A stretch of 64,000 bases of DNA from Dongshaea marina. GTDB lineage: Bacteria; Pseudomonadota; Gammaproteobacteria; Enterobacterales; Aeromonadaceae. This document shows positions 40,778 to 49,818 of the stretch, piece after piece. A program made the translations under genes and the position numbers. How positions within the stretch are numbered: the stretch's first letter is position 1; the number at the start of each line of letters is the position of its first letter. Below the pieces are notes generated by a model, which made no database searches, was not told where the DNA came from, and saw nothing but the letters and a program-made list of their open reading frames with translations. The stretch covers positions 4,968,833 through 5,032,832 of the forward strand of contig NZ_CP028897.1 of assembly GCF_003072645.1 (NCBI RefSeq), given 5' to 3'.

Positions 40778-41414
40778 GCTGTTTCTCTTCTGTCGGGTTG
40801 AGCGGGGTCGGTTTTGCCATGATGTCTGTGAAGCGGATCTGCATCTTGTCGCCCTTTGCCTCATCTATGGTGATCCCTGAGATCTGCTTATCCCCCCGGA
40901 TCCTGATGAGCTTGATCGCTTTATTCAGGGGGGACTGGTTGGGGATCAGTCCGAGGGTCCAGTGTGAGATCTCGGCATTGGCTGGCTCAAAAAAGATATC
41001 AAAGTTATTGGACAGGGTATCCAGGTTCCCATCAAACAGGGAGAGGAATACCCGGGCAAAAGAGAAGACCATGGGGTTCTCTTTGGCGGTCATCTCCATC
41101 GCCGCCTGCCCTTGTATCTGTTGCAGCATCTTGGTTTTGCTGATGGTCAGCAGCGAGGCAAATGGTTCTGTCTGTTGCCAGATCAACCCCTTCCCCCTGG
41201 CCAGCACGAAGCTTCCATCCGATTGCAAAGGGGTCGTCAGCAGTCGCAGATTTCTTACCTGCTGAAACTTGCCTCGGACCAGGGGCTGGGCTGCCAGTCG
41301 TTTACCTATCTGCTCGAGCTCCGGACGGGTTTTGCTGGTGAGAGGAGAGTCCAGTAGTTTGGCCTGAACCGGCAGCATCCAGCACAGAAGCATCAATCCC
41401 AGGATCAGGCGCAT
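40764..41414 (-). CDS. apeL: ApeL, LolA-like periplasmic lipid carrier
   Basis: This 216-residue protein has a signal peptide (LILGLMLLCWMLPVQA) and the LolA-type pattern (LVRGKFQQVRNLRLLTTPLQ, then DGSFVLARGKGLIWQQTEPF). In APE clusters it is assigned to move the lipid-linked product across the periplasm with ApeM and ApeN. It overlaps apeK by ten bases. Confidence 0.87.
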   Translation of the reverse strand: MRLILGLMLLCWMLPVQAKLLDSPLTSKTRPELEQIGKRLAAQPLVRGKFQQVRNLRLLTTPLQSDGSFVLARGKGLIWQQTEPFASLLTISKTKMLQQIQGQAAMEMTAKENPMVFSFARVFLSLFDGNLDTLSNNFDIFFEPANAEISHWTLGLIPNQSPLNKAIKLIRIRGDKQISGITIDEAKGDKMQIRFTDIMAKPTPLNPTEEKQLAPE

Positions 41415-41827
41415 TGGAACTTCTCCATTTTTTTCAATAAAAAATCGGGTGAGGCGAGTAGCATCTCACCTGTCTGCTGGATGACAGCCACCTGGACACT
41501 ATAGCCAGTGGTTAGCTTTTCTCCACTGAGACTATCTTCAATCCGGTAACTGATGCGGATCCGGTTTTCATACTCCTGCATCTGGGCTGTCAGGCGAATT
41601 CTCTGATCGACCCGGCAGGGACGCACATACTTGACCCTGATATCGATAATTGGCCAGACATAGTCTGAGTTAGCCATGCTGGCATAGCCCAACCCTATCT
41701 GTTCCAGGAGTTGGCCCCGAACTCTTTCGAAGTACTTCAGGTAGTTGCCGTGCCAGACTACCCCCATGGAGTCGACATCATAAAAGGGGATGGTTAGCTC
41801 CAGTTCGCTGCCGGGAAGTTGCATCAA
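41405..41827 (-). CDS. apeK: ApeK, 4-hydroxybenzoyl-CoA-type thioesterase
   Basis: This 140-residue hotdog thioesterase has the family motif YDVDSMGVVWHGNYLKYFE with the catalytic Asp, like YbgC. It may release or proofread acyl-ACP intermediates. It overlaps the ammonia-lyase stop by four bases and is followed by apeL. Confidence 0.88.
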   Translation of the reverse strand: MMQLPGSELELTIPFYDVDSMGVVWHGNYLKYFERVRGQLLEQIGLGYASMANSDYVWPIIDIRVKYVRPCRVDQRIRLTAQMQEYENRIRISYRIEDSLSGEKLTTGYSVQVAVIQQTGEMLLASPDFLLKKMEKFQCA

Positions 41828-43359
41828 TAGAGGCTCCAGGTTTGCTGTTGAATCAGCGCAACAAAGTGGCGCAGGCTCTGTTCGAGAGGGCGATCCTCCT
41901 CCAGCAGCTCAAAGTGTTCAAAAACCTGTTGCTGCATGGTCTGCAGACCGGGAGTGAGTTGTTCCCGGGTTAACTGCTGCTGGCGTTGGCGCAGGGCAAT
42001 TCCCTGACTACTGGCCAACAGGCTGGCCGCTGCGACCTGTTCGGTCAACTCCAGAACCCGGATACAGTCCCGGGCCGAGATGGTTCCCATGCTGACCTTA
42101 TCCTGGTTATGGCACTCGGTCGAGCGAGAGAATACGCTGGCTGGCATGGTTAGTTTCAGGGCTTCGGCGGTCCAGGCCGAGACCCCGATCTGAACTGCTT
42201 TAAACCCGTGGTTGATCATGGCCCGCTCCGCACAGGAGGCCGATAGGTTTGCTGGCAAACCGTTATTAAACTTGGTATCCATCAGCAGGGCCATTTGGCG
42301 ATCCATCAGATCGGCCAGGTTGGCGATACAGTTTTTCATGGAGTCCATCGCGAAGGCGATATGCCCCCCATAAAAGTGGCCACCATGCAGTACATGCTCC
42401 CCCTCACCATCAATAAGCGGGTTATCATTGGCGCTGTTTAACTCGTTCTCGATGAATTGGCGCAGCATGGGAAGGGCATCCTGCAAAACCCCGATGACGT
42501 GCGGCGCGCAGCGCAGTGAGTACCTATCTTGCAGGCGATCCGAGTTGCGTGGCATCTTCTCGTGCTGAAGATCGTCTCGAATCCAGGCTGCGATCTGGTT
42601 TTGCCCCGGATGAGGCTTAGCGGCAAACAGAGTTTCATCAAAATGAAAGGCATTACCCTTGAGTGCTACCGACATCATGGCGGTGATCCGGGCACTCAGT
42701 TTTGCCAGGTAACCGGCTCTTGAATAGGCAAGGCAGGCCAGGGCTGTCATGACTGCGGTCCCATTCATCAGGGCCAGGCCCTCTTTGGGACGCAGCCGAA
42801 TGGGGTTAATCCCAAGCTTGTCGAACAGTTCCAGGGTCTGATGGATTTCACCCTTATAGCTCACCTGGCGTTCCCCGATTAGGACGGCTGCCAGATAGGA
42901 TAAAGGGGTCAGATCGCCGCTGGCCCCGACAGAGCCCTCCTGGGGGATGAGTGGGCAGATATCCCGGTTGAGTAGCTCACAGATGAGACTTAAAAGCTCC
43001 CAGCTTACTCCGGATACACCACGAGCCAGAGAGGCCAGCCGGGTGGCCATCACGGCCCTGGCTTGGGGATGGCTCAGGTGATCACCCATGCCGCAGCCGT
43101 GAAAGCGGGTCAGGTGGATGGGCAGCTCTTCAACCAGATGAGGTGGTACACAAACCGTGCATGAGTCCCCATACCCCGTAGTTACGCCGTAGATCACCCC
43201 ATCTTCGTCCAAGATCGAGTCAAGAAAGGCGACACCCTTATCTATTTTCTTGCGAAAGGCTGGCGATGGATTCAGCTCAACCCTGGTGCCCTCAACGGCG
43301 ATGGAGACTATATCTTCGATGGTTATCTGGGTATCACCAAAGGTAATGGGGTTACTCAT
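41824..43359 (-). CDS. Aromatic amino acid ammonia-lyase (HAL/TAL/PAL family) of the APE cluster
   Basis: This 511-residue enzyme eliminates ammonia from an aromatic amino acid with a self-made MIO group. The MIO-forming Ala-Ser-Gly is at 146-148 in GSVGASGDLTPLSYLA. The catalytic Tyr loop is YGVTTGYGDS. At the selectivity site the sequence is TRFHGCGMG (Phe then His), where tyrosine lyases often have His-Leu and histidine lyases Ser-His, so the substrate is not decidable by eye. Position in the pigment cluster argues for Tyr or Phe, giving a coumarate-type starter. The ATG at 43359 overlaps the apeJ stop by eight bases. E. coli APE clusters lack this gene, as far as I recall. Confidence 0.85.
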   Translation of the reverse strand: MSNPITFGDTQITIEDIVSIAVEGTRVELNPSPAFRKKIDKGVAFLDSILDEDGVIYGVTTGYGDSCTVCVPPHLVEELPIHLTRFHGCGMGDHLSHPQARAVMATRLASLARGVSGVSWELLSLICELLNRDICPLIPQEGSVGASGDLTPLSYLAAVLIGERQVSYKGEIHQTLELFDKLGINPIRLRPKEGLALMNGTAVMTALACLAYSRAGYLAKLSARITAMMSVALKGNAFHFDETLFAAKPHPGQNQIAAWIRDDLQHEKMPRNSDRLQDRYSLRCAPHVIGVLQDALPMLRQFIENELNSANDNPLIDGEGEHVLHGGHFYGGHIAFAMDSMKNCIANLADLMDRQMALLMDTKFNNGLPANLSASCAERAMINHGFKAVQIGVSAWTAEALKLTMPASVFSRSTECHNQDKVSMGTISARDCIRVLELTEQVAAASLLASSQGIALRQRQQQLTREQLTPGLQTMQQQVFEHFELLEEDRPLEQSLRHFVALIQQQTWSLY

Positions 43360-45034
43360 GAGGCGTTTCTCCGTCTTGTTGGGGCGCAGCCCAAAAATCG
43401 TAAAAATTAAACCACTGTTCAGGATAGCGCAGGCAGTAATACTCAAGACGTTGTGCGTAGCGGTTTGCTATCTGATGAAGTTGTTCATGACGCTCCTTGC
43501 GTGCCAGTTTTAAGGTGTTGGCAAAATGCTCCCAGTGCAGAGTGTAGCCTTGTTGATCTGCGACACAAAACACCAGGAAAACAGGACAATCCAGTAGTCC
43601 TGCCAGAATAAAAGCTCCCTGAGGGAAGTGAGCCTGCTCACCGAGGAATGGGGTCTTGAGGGTTCGCTCCGGTGTTCCGGGGGCGGTGCGATCTGCCATG
43701 ATCACAACATACTCTCCCCGGTCGACCCGCTCCTGAAGCATCATGGCGGTATCTATGCCAAGCTCAGAGATCTGGATGAGTTCAACATTGCCCTTGCACC
43801 CTATGTTTTCAACAAATTGATTGAAGCTCTGGGCATGCTCGGTAAAGGTCAGAATGTTGAGCTTAAGCTCAGGCGCCACATGAGAAGCTGCCTGGGCAAT
43901 TTCAAAGTTTCCAAGGTGAGAGCCAATTAAAACCCCTCCCCGTCCGGTTGCCATCTGCTTTTTTAGCACCCCGACATCGGGAAACTCGACCCGCTCGGGG
44001 GGAATATCCCCCACCCAGACCGCAAATTTATCCAGTGCCGAGTAGGCAAAATTTATAAACTGGCGAAAGCTCGATAGCTTTTGTGGAGCGATTCCTGATA
44101 GCTGACGCTGCATTGCGACTCTCTGAAGGTATTCTTTTGAGGCCCTTCGAGCCCGGGTCCCCGTCAGGTAAAAATAGCCGACCACAGGGTAGGCTAGCAG
44201 TGAAAAACCGCGACGCCCCAGCAGTCGATAGCTGAGGAGTAAGATCCGGATCCCAAGGGCTGAGCCACGCTCTTTAGTGCTAGACCAGTGGGATCTCTTA
44301 TTACGCCGTCTATACCTTAATAGCCGGGGGATCCTGGGGAGCATGCCGAAAAACAGCCGGGTATGCATCCAGGAGATGCGAACATTATCTTTGAAGGCAT
44401 CGAAGTGGGATAAGCCATCTTCCGGGTAGTGGACCCGGGTTGGAAAAAACTTAAAATCGAGACCCTCCCAATACAGGCGCACCATGATCTCAACGTCAAA
44501 GTCCATGCGAAGGCCCAGCGGTTTTTTTTCGCATAACTTGAGGCATGGATCCAGGGGATAGGCTCGCAGGCCGCACATCGAGTCCTTTATGCTGCGGGAC
44601 CAGGTTTCGACCAGGACCCAAAAATGGGTCACATAACGGCCGTAGAGGCGGCTCTTAGGAGCCGACTCATCATATACGGGTTGGCCACTCACCAGGCTAT
44701 TTGGGTTCTGTTGGGCGAGCTCCAGCAGTGTCTGCACATCCTTGGGATCATGTTGACCATCAGCATCCACCTGCAGGGCATGGGTATAGCCCAGATCCTG
44801 CGCCCGATGAAAGCCGGCGATGACGGCTCCTCCCTTACCCAAATTCTGTGGCAGGGTCACCAGCTCTATTTGCTGCTTCGAAGAAAGGATCGCCTGGCGG
44901 ATCAGTGCCTTGGTTTCATCATCACTGCCATCATCGACCAATAGGATTGGAAGGTCCAGGTAGGCGAGAGCCTTGAGTGTAGTACTCAAGGGTTTACCAT
45001 GGTTGTAACAGGGAATGAGCAGGCAGGGCTTCAT
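43352..45034 (-). CDS. apeJ: ApeJ, glycosyltransferase family 2 fused to a lipid acyltransferase
   Basis: This 560-residue bifunctional protein has a GT-A glycosyltransferase (about 1-235) with PCYNHGKPLSTTLKAL and the metal-binding DADGQHDP motif. An LpxL/HtrB-like acyltransferase (about 290-550) follows, with IGSHLGNFEIAQ (the HX4-5 motif, here H-L-G-N-F-E). It probably builds or acylates the lipid anchor of the polyene. It overlaps apeI by four bases. Confidence 0.87.
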   Translation of the reverse strand: MKPCLLIPCYNHGKPLSTTLKALAYLDLPILLVDDGSDDETKALIRQAILSSKQQIELVTLPQNLGKGGAVIAGFHRAQDLGYTHALQVDADGQHDPKDVQTLLELAQQNPNSLVSGQPVYDESAPKSRLYGRYVTHFWVLVETWSRSIKDSMCGLRAYPLDPCLKLCEKKPLGLRMDFDVEIMVRLYWEGLDFKFFPTRVHYPEDGLSHFDAFKDNVRISWMHTRLFFGMLPRIPRLLRYRRRNKRSHWSSTKERGSALGIRILLLSYRLLGRRGFSLLAYPVVGYFYLTGTRARRASKEYLQRVAMQRQLSGIAPQKLSSFRQFINFAYSALDKFAVWVGDIPPERVEFPDVGVLKKQMATGRGGVLIGSHLGNFEIAQAASHVAPELKLNILTFTEHAQSFNQFVENIGCKGNVELIQISELGIDTAMMLQERVDRGEYVVIMADRTAPGTPERTLKTPFLGEQAHFPQGAFILAGLLDCPVFLVFCVADQQGYTLHWEHFANTLKLARKERHEQLHQIANRYAQRLEYYCLRYPEQWFNFYDFWAAPQQDGETPHE

Positions 45035-45384
45035 GATATGGCGCTAAAATTGATACGGCCCGAAGAGAAAGATAGTTGGCTATCGGGATCGATATAGCTG
45101 AAATGAAGCTTGTGCTTATTCTGATCCCAGCGTAGCTTCAGCTGGACCTTGCGCTCAGGAGTGAGGATATTCTGAAACTTGATCACCTCCATGCCAGCAA
45201 ATTCACTATCGAGCTGTAAAAGCTCTTTGGCATAGTGGATCGCCCAGTGGATCTGCACCACCCCGGGAAGAAGCGGGTGATCTGGAAAGTGTCCCTTGAA
45301 ATACAGGAGCTCCCCGGGAAGCTCAAGACTCAGGATCGCCTCGGGGTGATCAAGTTGTTGCTGCTCAACAATCGGGAGTTTCAT
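45031..45384 (-). CDS. apeI: ApeI, hotdog-fold dehydratase subunit
   Basis: This 117-residue protein has a FabZ-like motif YFKGHFPDHPLLPGVVQIHW with the catalytic His. It acts with ApeP in the dehydration step of polyene extension. It overlaps apeH and apeJ by four bases each. Confidence 0.88.
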   Translation of the reverse strand: MKLPIVEQQQLDHPEAILSLELPGELLYFKGHFPDHPLLPGVVQIHWAIHYAKELLQLDSEFAGMEVIKFQNILTPERKVQLKLRWDQNKHKLHFSYIDPDSQLSFSSGRINFSAIS

Positions 45385-46715
45385 GGATGTTCCTTACTCT
45401 CAAACATCGCCTGTAACTGGGTAAAGACCAGCTTACCCTGCGCATTTACCGGAATGTCGCTAGGATAGCGAAATAACCGGGGAACTGCGATAGGCTCGAT
45501 ATAGGGTCGAAGCTGTTGCTGAAAACGGCGGTTCAGGGCGAGCTTTCCCTGCTGTGCGAACTGTTCTGCCCCCTGAGTCGTGAGTCTGATGATGGCTCCG
45601 ATCATAATTCTTTTCTCCCGGTTGACCGGGATGATAGCGACCTCTGCGATCCAGGGATCCATTTTTAACCTCTGCTCAATCTCTGGCAGGGAGATCCGCT
45701 TCTCCTCCAGTTTGATGATGCGATCTGCTCTGCCATCGAGCAGGAAACGCTGTCCATCCACATAATGCATCAGATCCGCGCTGACGTAGGGGCAGGGTTC
45801 GCTGACAAAGGGGGAGCTTACCGTCATACAGCCCGTGGATGAGTCGATTCCGACTTCGACTTCGGGGAGCGGAGTCCAGGGGGAGTCACTTTGATGTTGT
45901 TGGCGCCAGGCGATACCTCCTGTTTCGGTGCTGCCGAGGATCTCCGTAGGCAGCAGGCCAAACAACTTATGGGCTATTTGCGCCGCCTGATAGGGAAGAG
46001 GGCCGCCCGAGGAGATGAGCTGAGCCAGAGGACCTGCCGCCTGCTGATCCAGGCGTTTGAGAAGCGCTGGGCTGGAGATCACTATCGCGTGATGTTGCTG
46101 CTGGCTGATGGCGAGGAGCTCCTCCGGATATTCCAGGGTCTCTCTGGCAAAGGCATGGCCCAGGCACAGGGGCAGCAGTACCCGAAACAGCAAGCCATAG
46201 ATATGCTGGTGAGACACACTGGCATAAAAGCGACACGGATTCGGAAAAGGACCGAGCTGTTTTGACAGAACCTGAATCTCATCATCCAGTTGCTGCAGGC
46301 TCTTGACTATCTTTTTGGGCGCGGCGGTTGAACCGGAGGAGTAGAGAATGAGCTGCTGCTCGGGCGTCAGGGGCTTAAGCGGCAGAGGCTGATTTTCCCC
46401 TAGCAACAGTTGCCCAAGTGTGTGCTCATTCAGCTCTTGCTCATAGTGATCTCTATATTGCTGCAAGGTTCCGGGCTGGTTATTGGGCAGCATCACCGGG
46501 GTCTTCTGCGCATGCAGACAGGCAAACAGAGCCAGGCAAAACAGGTAGCTGTCTTCGAGGTTTAATAGCCAGAGCTGAGCCGGTTGCTGCCGTAACTCTG
46601 TGGCCAACAAGGCAAGCTGTTGATGAAACTGTTGGTAGCTTACCTCATGAGAGCCAAATGCCAGCAAACCATGCCGGTTGCTATGCGACACCTTATAGAT
46701 GGAGTGAGTGATCAT
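45381..46715 (-). CDS. apeH: ApeH, AMP-dependent aryl-acid:ACP ligase
   Basis: This 444-residue adenylate-forming enzyme has the P-loop-like motif LILYSSGSTAAPKKIVKS and, near the C-terminus, the hinge segment FLLDGRADRIIKLEEKRIS typical of the ANL superfamily. It activates the aromatic starter acid and loads it on an ACP. It overlaps apeG and apeI by four bases each. Confidence 0.9.
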   Translation of the reverse strand: MITHSIYKVSHSNRHGLLAFGSHEVSYQQFHQQLALLATELRQQPAQLWLLNLEDSYLFCLALFACLHAQKTPVMLPNNQPGTLQQYRDHYEQELNEHTLGQLLLGENQPLPLKPLTPEQQLILYSSGSTAAPKKIVKSLQQLDDEIQVLSKQLGPFPNPCRFYASVSHQHIYGLLFRVLLPLCLGHAFARETLEYPEELLAISQQQHHAIVISSPALLKRLDQQAAGPLAQLISSGGPLPYQAAQIAHKLFGLLPTEILGSTETGGIAWRQQHQSDSPWTPLPEVEVGIDSSTGCMTVSSPFVSEPCPYVSADLMHYVDGQRFLLDGRADRIIKLEEKRISLPEIEQRLKMDPWIAEVAIIPVNREKRIMIGAIIRLTTQGAEQFAQQGKLALNRRFQQQLRPYIEPIAVPRLFRYPSDIPVNAQGKLVFTQLQAMFESKEHP

Positions 46716-47284
46716 TGTGATTGTGAGCGTTTTTTAAGGTGGAGACGAACCGCAAATTCGATGGCAAAGATAGCTCCCATGATGAGGTAGGAGATCAGGC
46801 CATTATACAGGCTCCAGGTTTTTAGTGAGCTGAATAGTGCGGTATACAGGGCGATCGATCCATTACAGATAAAAAAGCAGCACCAGATCCAGGTGACCTT
46901 GCGGGTGTAGGGAATCGCCCTATCCGGAAAGTCGGGATCCATGGTTCGGGCAAAACGCTCGATCATGCTGGGTGGGCGGATCAGGGTTTGAGCGAAAGCC
47001 AGTAATAAAATAGCGTTAACCACCACAGGGTAGAACAGGAATCCATGGGGGGTATTGCTGATGCTTGAGTAGAGCGCCAGCGGCGCGCCCGCCAGCGCGA
47101 CAAAGGTCATGGGGCCCTTAAGCTCTTTGAGTCTTGGATTCGGACTGACCCAGAGCCGAAGCACAAAAAGCCCGGCCAGAAGTACGCCGAGCTTAGAGGG
47201 GCTTGAAAACGTAAGTCCGAAGTAGATCGCTAACGGGTAGAGCAAGATCAGAATTGCGATCAGGACCGAGAGCAGCTTGCGCAT
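46712..47284 (-). CDS. apeG: ApeG, conserved inner-membrane protein (COG4648)
   Basis: This 190-residue protein has four to five hydrophobic segments and no enzymatic motif. It resembles the membrane protein of APE clusters that lies between the ACPs and ApeH. The start overlaps the apeF stop by one base. Role unknown; it may scaffold the complex at the membrane. Confidence 0.8.
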   Translation of the reverse strand: MRKLLSVLIAILILLYPLAIYFGLTFSSPSKLGVLLAGLFVLRLWVSPNPRLKELKGPMTFVALAGAPLALYSSISNTPHGFLFYPVVVNAILLLAFAQTLIRPPSMIERFARTMDPDFPDRAIPYTRKVTWIWCCFFICNGSIALYTALFSSLKTWSLYNGLISYLIMGAIFAIEFAVRLHLKKRSQSQ

Positions 47285-47532
47285 TAGTCCTGAAGCAGCT
47301 GCTCCACCGAATCAACGATATCCTTGACGGTTCGAACGCTTTTAAACTGATCCGGCTGGATCTTTTCGCCGGTCATGTCCTGAAGCTTAACTACCAGATC
47401 GACGGCATCGATACTATCGAGATCCAAGTCTTCATACAGGCTGGCTTCCAGGGTGATCTGCGCAGCATCAAGCTCAAAAAGCTCCTGCATTGCCTTGGAT
47501 ATTTCATTAAATATTTCATCTCTGCTGTGCAT
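47284..47532 (-). CDS. apeF: ApeF, acyl carrier protein
   Basis: This 82-residue ACP carries the phosphopantetheine site in LDLDSIDAVDLVVKL (Ser in DSID). It is one of two ACPs on which the chain is built, armed by the cluster PPTase. It follows apeE by ten bases. Confidence 0.9.
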   Translation of the reverse strand: MHSRDEIFNEISKAMQELFELDAAQITLEASLYEDLDLDSIDAVDLVVKLQDMTGEKIQPDQFKSVRTVKDIVDSVEQLLQD

Positions 47533-47542
47533 GGTTCACCTA

Positions 47543-47797
47543 CTATTTATTTTGAGCAATAAACTGGGCCAGGGTTTTCACTGAGAAAAAGTGAGCCTTG
47601 GTCTCTTTTGATTCAGCATTCAGGGTAATATTGAACTGTTTTTTTATCGCAACACCCAACTCAAGCGCATCGATCGAGTCAAGTCCAAGACCATCTCCGA
47701 ATAGCGGTGCGTCGGTTTCAATATCATCCGGGGTCATATCCTCAAGGTTCAGGACATCAATTATTAGTTGTTTTATCTCAAGTTCGAGTTCATTCAT
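47543..47797 (-). CDS. apeE: ApeE, acyl carrier protein
   Basis: This 84-residue ACP has the site GLGLDSIDALELGVAI (Ser in DSID) and a long acidic N-terminal helix. In studied clusters one of the two ACPs carries the starter or the growing chain, and ketosynthases distinguish them. Its ATG overlaps the apeD stop by eight bases. Confidence 0.9.
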   Translation of the reverse strand: MNELELEIKQLIIDVLNLEDMTPDDIETDAPLFGDGLGLDSIDALELGVAIKKQFNITLNAESKETKAHFFSVKTLAQFIAQNK

Positions 47798-48557
47798 TTA
47801 CCCGCTCCTTTGCTAGCTCATGTTCCAGGTAGCGTGTCAGGTGACGAGCCGCGACCGAAGTATGCTGCGTTTCATTATAGAATTTATTGGGATCGATTCT
47901 ATCGCCAATATTCAATTGGTAGTGAGGTTTTCCACTCTTTGGTATCTGGTACCAGGCTTCAGCTTTCGTCAGGGTCGAAGGTGAGCAATGAATATGGATC
48001 AGGCGAAGTGGTTTATCTAGCCTTAAGGCCAGGTGAGCGGCGCCCCGTTGCATCTTAAGAGATTTTCCAGGCTCACTGCGGGTACCTTCTGGGAAGATCA
48101 GTAACGGGTTACCGCTATCCAGACTCTGTCTGCTGGCCTGGAGTAGCTGATCGGATTGGACATTGGGGATATACCCGGCGAGTCGAATCACCCATTTTAA
48201 CCAGCGGTTCTGCCAGAGAGTCTGTTTGACGATACAGTTACATTGATCCAGCAAAGAGGTGATCACCACATAATCGATGAGGGTGGGGTGATTGGCCACC
48301 AGCAGGCAACCCCGGTCGGCACGCAACTTATCCACTCCCTGAAAACTAAAGCGAATTACTCCCAGGGTTTGCATCAACCACACAAACAAGCGAAAGCTGA
48401 TGGCAATGGTTTTTTGGATTCGCCGGCTTCTGTTGAGTGGATCCCTGCTACATAGGCCAATGATGGGTAAAATCGAGGTGCCAAGAAATAGCCCACCATT
48501 AAAGAACAGGAAGAAGCACAGACCTGTAGCAAAGAGCCGCCAGCTATAGTTAAGCAT
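47790..48557 (-). CDS. apeD: ApeD, PlsC-like lysophospholipid acyltransferase
   Basis: This protein of about 255 residues starts with a hydrophobic N-terminal segment (LFATGLCFFLFFNGGLFLG). It carries the acyltransferase motif NHPTLIDYV (the NHX4D type) and FPEGTRSEPG. It likely esterifies the polyene onto a lipid carrier. The chosen start, ATG 48557, overlaps the apeC stop by eight bases, in keeping with the tight packing; a start 24 codons earlier is possible. Confidence 0.85.
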   Translation of the reverse strand: MLNYSWRLFATGLCFFLFFNGGLFLGTSILPIIGLCSRDPLNRSRRIQKTIAISFRLFVWLMQTLGVIRFSFQGVDKLRADRGCLLVANHPTLIDYVVITSLLDQCNCIVKQTLWQNRWLKWVIRLAGYIPNVQSDQLLQASRQSLDSGNPLLIFPEGTRSEPGKSLKMQRGAAHLALRLDKPLRLIHIHCSPSTLTKAEAWYQIPKSGKPHYQLNIGDRIDPNKFYNETQHTSVAARHLTRYLEHELAKERVNE

Positions 48558-49263
48558 CTTGGGACCATACCCAAAGTCGTGAGCTTTTCTGAATCCTGAG
48601 CGATTCAGATGGCTTAAGGAGCCATTCAAGGAACAGCCTGGGATGAAGCCCGGATGATTCCTGTCCGGCTGACTCCTGCTGCTGGCTTAAACGGATCCCT
48701 GCGGGAGCGGCGACAAGGTGTAGAGCCAGAGAGAATGGGCTCTTGGGCTCGGGACAAAATTCCAGGTAAGGTACGGGCAGTGGTTCGTCAAAATAGACCA
48801 GCATCAGACTTCTGTCCGGATGACAGGCAAGGTAGGCCTGAGCTTCCTGCCAGGCTCTTGGAAAAGTATCGACCCCGGCGGCGATCGAATTGGTGGGGAT
48901 CTGAGATTTTTTCAGTATGTTAAACAGCCCTGCAGCCGTATTATGCACAGACTGGGAAAAGGCGGTTGGAGACAGGGGCTCCAGGTCATCGATCGCACAA
49001 AGCAGCTGGTAGGTTCTTGGCATCTCTCCATGGCGGGAGGCAAAGATGGCATAATCAGGCATCTGCTGCTCACAAAGCTCAAGGGCAGGCTGTAGTGCCG
49101 ACTTGGTGAGTGGACTCATCCGCCGACGCTGCATCGGAGGAATTTTTTTTGCGCCTGGGATCGGGGAGGCCGGCTCAGCAATCTGGTTATCGAGCCAATC
49201 GTGTTTAGATTCCTTTCCCGGAGCCCATGCTTCCCAATCCACTACCCTAAGTGCGATAGACAT
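48550..49263 (-). CDS. apeC: ApeC, ketosynthase chain-length factor
   Basis: This 237-residue protein belongs to the short beta-ketoacyl-synthase-like family (Ketoacyl-synt_2 type). It lacks the Cys-His-His triad and has the pattern FASRHGEMPRTYQLL and FSQSVHNTAAGLFNI. It pairs with ApeO and sets chain length, like CLF in type II polyketide synthases. It is the first gene of the minus-strand operon, 118 bases from the divergent apeA-like gene. Confidence 0.87.
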   Translation of the reverse strand: MSIALRVVDWEAWAPGKESKHDWLDNQIAEPASPIPGAKKIPPMQRRRMSPLTKSALQPALELCEQQMPDYAIFASRHGEMPRTYQLLCAIDDLEPLSPTAFSQSVHNTAAGLFNILKKSQIPTNSIAAGVDTFPRAWQEAQAYLACHPDRSLMLVYFDEPLPVPYLEFCPEPKSPFSLALHLVAAPAGIRLSQQQESAGQESSGLHPRLFLEWLLKPSESLRIQKSSRLWVWSQDA

Positions 49264-49381
49264 AAGTATGAAAGAGTGCAGGAAAAAGTGAGTGCAGTAT
49301 GTTACGTGATCCCGTGCTTCGGGTAAACTGAACGAGTTTTAGGTATTGAGTGGCATTGAAATAGTTAACAAGGAGATAATC
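49264..49381. promoter_or_regulatory. Divergent promoter region of the APE cluster
   Basis: The 118-base gap between apeC (minus) and the apeA-like gene (plus) must drive both arms. It holds a small hairpin, CCCG-TGCTT-CGGG (about 49311-49323), and a good ribosome-binding site, AAGGAG, for the plus gene. No clear operator was seen, and no regulator gene lies in the cluster itself. Confidence 0.55.
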
Positions 49382-49768
49382 ATGGTACGCAGATGGCGTT
49401 CGCTTTTTATTGTTCTGCTGCTGGCCTTAGGGTTAACGGCTTGTAGTCGTGTTCAACCAGTGATGAATATGGATAACTATCCTATTCCGGCCGGGCTGAC
49501 GATGAAACAGATCCAAAATGATATTATCGCCGCAGGCTCACAGCTGGGCTGGACCATAGTGCCGCAAAAGCCGGGCCAGATGATCGGGACCCTCTATCTG
49601 CGCTCCCACAAGGCTGAGGTGACGATTCGCTATAATCAGAAGCTCTACAGTATTATCTATCTGGATAGCAGCAACCTCAATTATAAGGATGGTCAGATCC
49701 ATCCGAAATATAACCAGTGGGTCAGAAATCTAAACAAATATATCAATCAGAACCTGCACGCTCACTAA
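49382..49768 (+). CDS. apeA: Lipoprotein, apeA-like
   Basis: This 128-residue protein has a lipoprotein signal (FIVLLLALGLTACS, lipobox LTAC) and a mature part with a periodic beta pattern (IGTLYLRSHKAEVTIRYNQK). A small lipoprotein opens the APE cluster in E. coli, followed by the methyltransferase; the same pair is here, but divergent from the rest. The ATG at 49382 has AAGGAG upstream. The name is by position and resemblance. Confidence 0.7.
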   Translation: MVRRWRSLFIVLLLALGLTACSRVQPVMNMDNYPIPAGLTMKQIQNDIIAAGSQLGWTIVPQKPGQMIGTLYLRSHKAEVTIRYNQKLYSIIYLDSSNLNYKDGQIHPKYNQWVRNLNKYINQNLHAH

Positions 49769-49785
49769 TTGATGGTTTAACAACA

Positions 49786-49806
49786 GGGGCCGAAAGGCTC
49801 CTTTTT
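49786..49806 (+). terminator. Intrinsic terminator between the apeA-like and apeB-like genes
   Basis: GGGGCC pairs with GGCTCC around a GAAA tetraloop (one G-T pair), followed by TTTTT. It lies 17 bases after the apeA stop and just before the apeB start, so read-through must be regulated or partial. Confidence 0.65.
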
Positions 49807-49818
49807 ATTGGGTTTTCT

